Source: Blautia faecis (GTDB lineage: Bacteria; Bacillota; Clostridia; Lachnospirales; Lachnospiraceae). From it: a stretch of DNA of 64,000 nt. Shown piece by piece: positions 60,906 through 64,000 of the stretch (the first letter of the stretch is position 1; each line of letters begins with the position of its first letter). The translations under genes and the position numbers were made by a program. Below the pieces are notes generated by a model, which worked only from the letters and a program-made list of their open reading frames with translations, had not been told where the DNA came from and ran no database searches. The stretch lies in contig NZ_JAJCIA010000005.1 of the NCBI RefSeq assembly GCF_020554845.1, forward strand, positions 1-64,000, read 5' to 3'.

Positions 60906-62663
60906 TTAATCAAACAAGCTATCCGCTACGCAGAGATATCCCCACCCAATTAAGTCATTCGGCAACTTTTCCACTCCTTGCAAGGCTTTTGCACCACGAC
61001 GGAGATAGGCTTTTAGTTTTTCGCCATAGAGGTAGGGATCTTTTCGGCGGGTGATTCCCCATTCCATAAGGAGGGCGGCTGCACCGGTAACGAAAGGCGT
61101 GGAAAAGGAAGTGCCAGTGAAGGATGCATAGCCTCCACCAGAGCGGGGAGCATAGATATCAACACCGGGAGCGACAAGGTCGGGTTTTGGATAGGGGAGG
61201 GCACGACAGCCGCGGCCAGAGAAATCAGCATAGGTGTTTTGACGGGCGTCGTAGGCGCCGACGCTGATCACGCGTCTGGCAGTGGCAGGGATTGTAAGGG
61301 TTCCCTGAGGACGTGGAAGATAGAAGGCTGTGCCTGGGTTTAGCGTTTTGCCACCTGGAAGCCACAGGAAATATTCCCCGTTTTTTATATTTCTTGCTGC
61401 TAAGATTATTTTCCACACACCGCTGTCTACATAGGGGGTTTTCTCATCCTGCGGCAGAAAATCTACATAAATCTCCTGCGTCACATGATACGGTGCCGGT
61501 TTTCCATAATAAATCAGAAGTTCCGTATTTCCCGCCTGCCAACGCTGGGCGCCCAGTGTTTCAAAAAGGGGGCCAACACGCTCCCCGGCTGGATGTTCCA
61601 GATAGATTTCCATCTCATCTTCGTAATTTTTCCAAAGCTGCACATTTAAGGTAGGCTCAAAGGCACCAACACCAAGTTCAATTTCCTGGATTTCACCTGG
61701 CGAAAGCTTTCCTCCGGTATGCAGAGCATCATTTCCATTGTTGCCCATTCCTACACAGATCACATTTTTCCCCATGCCGGACACATTGTCCAGGTAAGTT
61801 TCCAGCAGAGAATCGCCTCTGTGTGAGCCATAATTATTTCCAAAGCTTAAATTGATCGCGATTGGTCTTCCAAGCCGTATAGCCTGCCGAACCAGATAAT
61901 CTACACCTTGCATCAGCTCTGTAGTTCTTGGAAAAGAGTCCTGTCTTGGAATACCCATTTTCACAACCAGAAGGTCACTTTCATATGCCACACCCCGGTT
62001 CACTGCCCCACGGGAAAAATCGCTGCCAGCTGCCACTCCAAGCACAGCGGTTCCATGACCGCTTCCATCTTCAGACGGAACAAGGCGCCGCCCCTCCTGC
62101 ACAGAGAGGGACAACGCCTCATTGATTTCCTCATTGGTATATTCAGTTCCTGTTGCATAGCCCTCCGGGGGATTACCGGGAATGCTCTGATCCCACAAAC
62201 GCAGAATCCTGGACTTTCCATCTGCTGTAAGAAATGCAGGATGCCTGTAATCCACCCCGGAATCCACAATTCCGATCAACACGCCGCGCCCTGTCAGCTG
62301 CAGATTCCCCGGTTCATCGCGCTGTACCTGGGTAATACAGCTTGCCTCTTTTGAAAAAAGATCTTCAAAATACAGACGGGTGGGCTTTTCTATAAATTCT
62401 ATCTGGGGACGTCGGGAATATTCTTCCAGCATACTTTCAGGAAGCGTCACAATGGCATACCCGCCAAGGAGAGGAACCACGGAAATTCCGGATCCACCAA
62501 GCAACGCCTCAACAGAATCACCCATTTCACTATACTTCACAATAATTTCCCACTTTCGTGTCTGCTTCTCATACCCCACATTCAGATTTCGGGATTTCTC
62601 TCTTTCCTCTTCTGTGGCATCCAGCGCAAGGTTCAAAAGATTATCCAGCTTCTGATCTGGCAT
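60906..62663 (-). CDS. S8-family subtilisin-like peptidase (Csp-like)
   Basis: A 585-residue serine protease with the full triad: Asp134 in GIVDSGVDYRHP, His203 in DGSGHGTAVLGV and Ser in FTGTSFSTPFVTGAAAL. The large insertion between His and Ser and the N-terminal prodomain-like part (about 1-100) resemble the CspB/CspC group of Clostridia (germination) and related cytoplasmic or forespore S8 proteases. No signal peptide is visible. ATG 62663 follows GGAGG; an ATG nine codons upstream lacks one. A germination role is inferred from family only. Confidence 0.9.
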   Translation of the reverse strand: MPDQKLDNLLNLALDATEEEREKSRNLNVGYEKQTRKWEIIVKYSEMGDSVEALLGGSGISVVPLLGGYAIVTLPESMLEEYSRRPQIEFIEKPTRLYFEDLFSKEASCITQVQRDEPGNLQLTGRGVLIGIVDSGVDYRHPAFLTADGKSRILRLWDQSIPGNPPEGYATGTEYTNEEINEALSLSVQEGRRLVPSEDGSGHGTAVLGVAAGSDFSRGAVNRGVAYESDLLVVKMGIPRQDSFPRTTELMQGVDYLVRQAIRLGRPIAINLSFGNNYGSHRGDSLLETYLDNVSGMGKNVICVGMGNNGNDALHTGGKLSPGEIQEIELGVGAFEPTLNVQLWKNYEDEMEIYLEHPAGERVGPLFETLGAQRWQAGNTELLIYYGKPAPYHVTQEIYVDFLPQDEKTPYVDSGVWKIILAARNIKNGEYFLWLPGGKTLNPGTAFYLPRPQGTLTIPATARRVISVGAYDARQNTYADFSGRGCRALPYPKPDLVAPGVDIYAPRSGGGYASFTGTSFSTPFVTGAAALLMEWGITRRKDPYLYGEKLKAYLRRGAKALQGVEKLPNDLIGWGYLCVADSLFD

Positions 62664-62762
62664 ATTTCCTCCATTTTGCAGCATATGCATACTCAGAATA
62701 TACTTATCTTTAATTTACGCCAACCCGTTTTAAATAATACCTCAGCCTTCCTATTATATTTC

Positions 62763-62848
62763 AGAGCGTGTTTGAAAATCATTCCCACCATCTGTACTCC
62801 CTGCTTTATGGAATTTTTTTGCAGAAAGCCTTTTTCAAACACGTTCTA
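62763..62848. repeat. MITE-like dispersed repeat, copy D (reverse orientation, short)
   Basis: It begins AGAGCGTGTTTGAAAATC and ends GCAGAAAGCCTTTTTCAAAC followed by ACGTTCT. Read on the minus strand it matches the ends of copies A-C (TGTTTGAAAAAGGCTTTCTG), with a different, shortened centre. Confidence 0.75.
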
Positions 62849-62875
62849 AACCCTCTGTAGATTTTCAAATACCAG

Positions 62876-64000
62876 TTATTTTTCCTCTACTTTCACCTTT
62901 TTCAGCAGAAAAATCATCACCAGCAGCACCACTGGGAAAATCAGTCCTACGCCCATACCCACGCGGATATTATCTCCTGCATTCTGTGTGACACGGCCCA
63001 CGATTCCAGGGCCTATGCTGCCTCCAAGGTCTCCTGCCATGGCAAGAAGGGCAAACATGGCAGTTCCACCTGCCGGAAATTTCTTAGAGGAAATACTGAT
63101 GGTTCCAGGCCACATGATTCCAACAGAAAATCCACAGACAATACAGCCGATCAGTCCTGCTGCCGGATTGGAGGACAGAGATGCAAGAAGATAGCAGAAT
63201 ACGCATAAAATTCCGGAGCCTGCCATAAATTTCATCAAGTCCATTTTATCTCCGTATTTTCCAAAGATCATACGGCTGATTCCCATCGTAATGGCAAACA
63301 TGCAGGGACCGGCCAGGTCTCCGATGGTCTTTGACAGTCCAAGTGCCGCCTCTGCATAGGCAGATGCCCACTGGGACATGGACAGCTCTGATGCCCCTGA
63401 ACACACCATCAGACACACGGCAATCCAGAACACAGGCTTACGAAACAGTTCCCTGATTTTCATGCCTTCCCCTTCATCCACCAGATGTTCGATGGGACAG
63501 GTGGCAAAGTTGTAAACATTAACGGCCGGAACGATTGCCCACAAAACTGCCAGCCACTTCCAGCTGTCCATTCCAAAAACTGCGAAAAACAGGGTGGAAA
63601 CTGCAATGGTTCCCACAGAGCCCCAGCAGTAGAAGGAATGAAGAAGACTCATGGTCGCTTCTTTATTTTTGAAAGGACATGCTTCCATAATAGGACTGCA
63701 CAGCACTTCAATCAGTCCGCTTCCAACAGCATAAACAATAACACTGATGATAATTCCCATAAAAGGATCTGGCAAAAGCTCCGGAAGAAATGCCAGCCCC
63801 ACCAGTCCTAAAGCGGAACTGATCTCAGAGGTTACAATGCACACGCGATATCCGATTTTGTCCACAAATCGGGCACAAAACAAGTCAACCAGCAACTGGG
63901 TAAAGAAAAAGCAGGTGGAGATCAGTGCAATATTTCCAAGGGAAATATGATAATCTGTGTGAAATTTCAGAAACAGCAAAGGTGCAAAATTTGCTGCTAT
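62876..64000 (-). CDS. MFS transporter, 5' end outside the window
   Basis: At least 374 residues of a major facilitator protein with about ten to eleven hydrophobic segments. These include LFCARFVDKIGYRVCIVTSE, which has the loop 2-3 pattern, and NVYNFATCPIEHL as a central loop. The frame stays open to position 64000 (reading AANFAPLLFLKFHTDYHISL), so the start lies beyond the window. Substrate unknown; the family branch resembles fucose-permease-like sugar transporters, which is a guess. Repeat copy D follows its stop. Confidence 0.8.
   Translation of the reverse strand: MAANFAPLLFLKFHTDYHISLGNIALISTCFFFTQLLVDLFCARFVDKIGYRVCIVTSEISSALGLVGLAFLPELLPDPFMGIIISVIVYAVGSGLIEVLCSPIMEACPFKNKEATMSLLHSFYCWGSVGTIAVSTLFFAVFGMDSWKWLAVLWAIVPAVNVYNFATCPIEHLVDEGEGMKIRELFRKPVFWIAVCLMVCSGASELSMSQWASAYAEAALGLSKTIGDLAGPCMFAITMGISRMIFGKYGDKMDLMKFMAGSGILCVFCYLLASLSSNPAAGLIGCIVCGFSVGIMWPGTISISSKKFPAGGTAMFALLAMAGDLGGSIGPGIVGRVTQNAGDNIRVGMGVGLIFPVVLLVMIFLLKKVKVEEK

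Noticed and set aside
1..64000. tRNA, rRNA, integrase or complete transposase genes
   Set aside because: No clover-leaf sequences, rRNA stretches or full mobile-element genes were seen by eye; only one short IS4-like relic was found.

Overview
The window looks like a chromosomal segment of a low-to-moderate GC Gram-positive Clostridia, most likely a Lachnospiraceae gut anaerobe (Blautia/Ruminococcus-like). This is inferred from AGGAGG-type ribosome-binding sites, lipoboxes, the rpmE-DUF1385-prmC-prfA block, a Rho with an Asn/Arg-rich insertion, DUF4860 next to type IV pilus genes, a T-box leader and a class I cyclic-di-GMP riboswitch. I saw no tRNA or rRNA gene. Species identity was not tested.

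Layout. 0.1-1.0 kb: a frameshifted secreted transglutaminase-like protein. 1.1-9.8 kb: housekeeping genes on the minus strand (TPR lipoprotein, glmM, a sugar nucleotidyltransferase, prfA, prmC, DUF1385, rpmE, rho). 10.3-11.6 kb: a secreted HELGH metallopeptidase under a cyclic-di-GMP riboswitch with its own terminator. 11.8-13.8 kb: a broken LacI/glycosidase remnant and a GntR regulator. 13.8-18.9 kb: a compact type IV pilus-like operon (transglutaminase lipoprotein, PilC, four pseudopilin-like proteins, PilT). 19.2-21.9 kb: a secreted papain-like protease with C-terminal fibronectin-like modules. 22-23 kb: hisC.

23.5-33.9 kb: a carbohydrate locus. A divergent AraC regulator faces an ABC sugar importer (ATPase, two permeases, binding protein), followed by a GH78-like hydrolase, a GH3 enzyme and a beta-phosphoglucomutase-like HAD phosphatase. 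34.4-38.5 kb: mgtE, a phospholipase D-like protein with no normal start codon, and an MGMT-family protein. 38.6-47.7 kb: a complete type I-C CRISPR-Cas system (cas3-cas5-cas8c-cas7-cas4-cas1-cas2) whose array sits beyond cas2. It has two near-consensus promoters that share the same -35 block.

47.8-64 kb: a DUF4143 ATPase, a MarR-MATE efflux pair with a clear operator, cstA under a T-box leader and a LytTR/GHKL two-component system. Then comes a decayed stretch: a GH3-XRE junction, a KilA-N/HTH pair between imperfect direct repeats, frameshifted SEC-C-related genes, and a regulator remnant with in-frame stops. The window ends with GH32, a subtilisin-like protease and a partial MFS transporter.

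A MITE-like repeat with ends related to GAGCGTGTTTGAAAAA occurs five times, and several genes are truncated or frameshifted, so the segment has been rearranged repeatedly. The most interesting points are the riboswitch-controlled metallopeptidase, the T-box in front of cstA, the two-promoter I-C operon, the pilus locus with PilT as its only ATPase, and the KilA-N module between direct repeats. Base coordinates were counted by eye and may be off by one in places.
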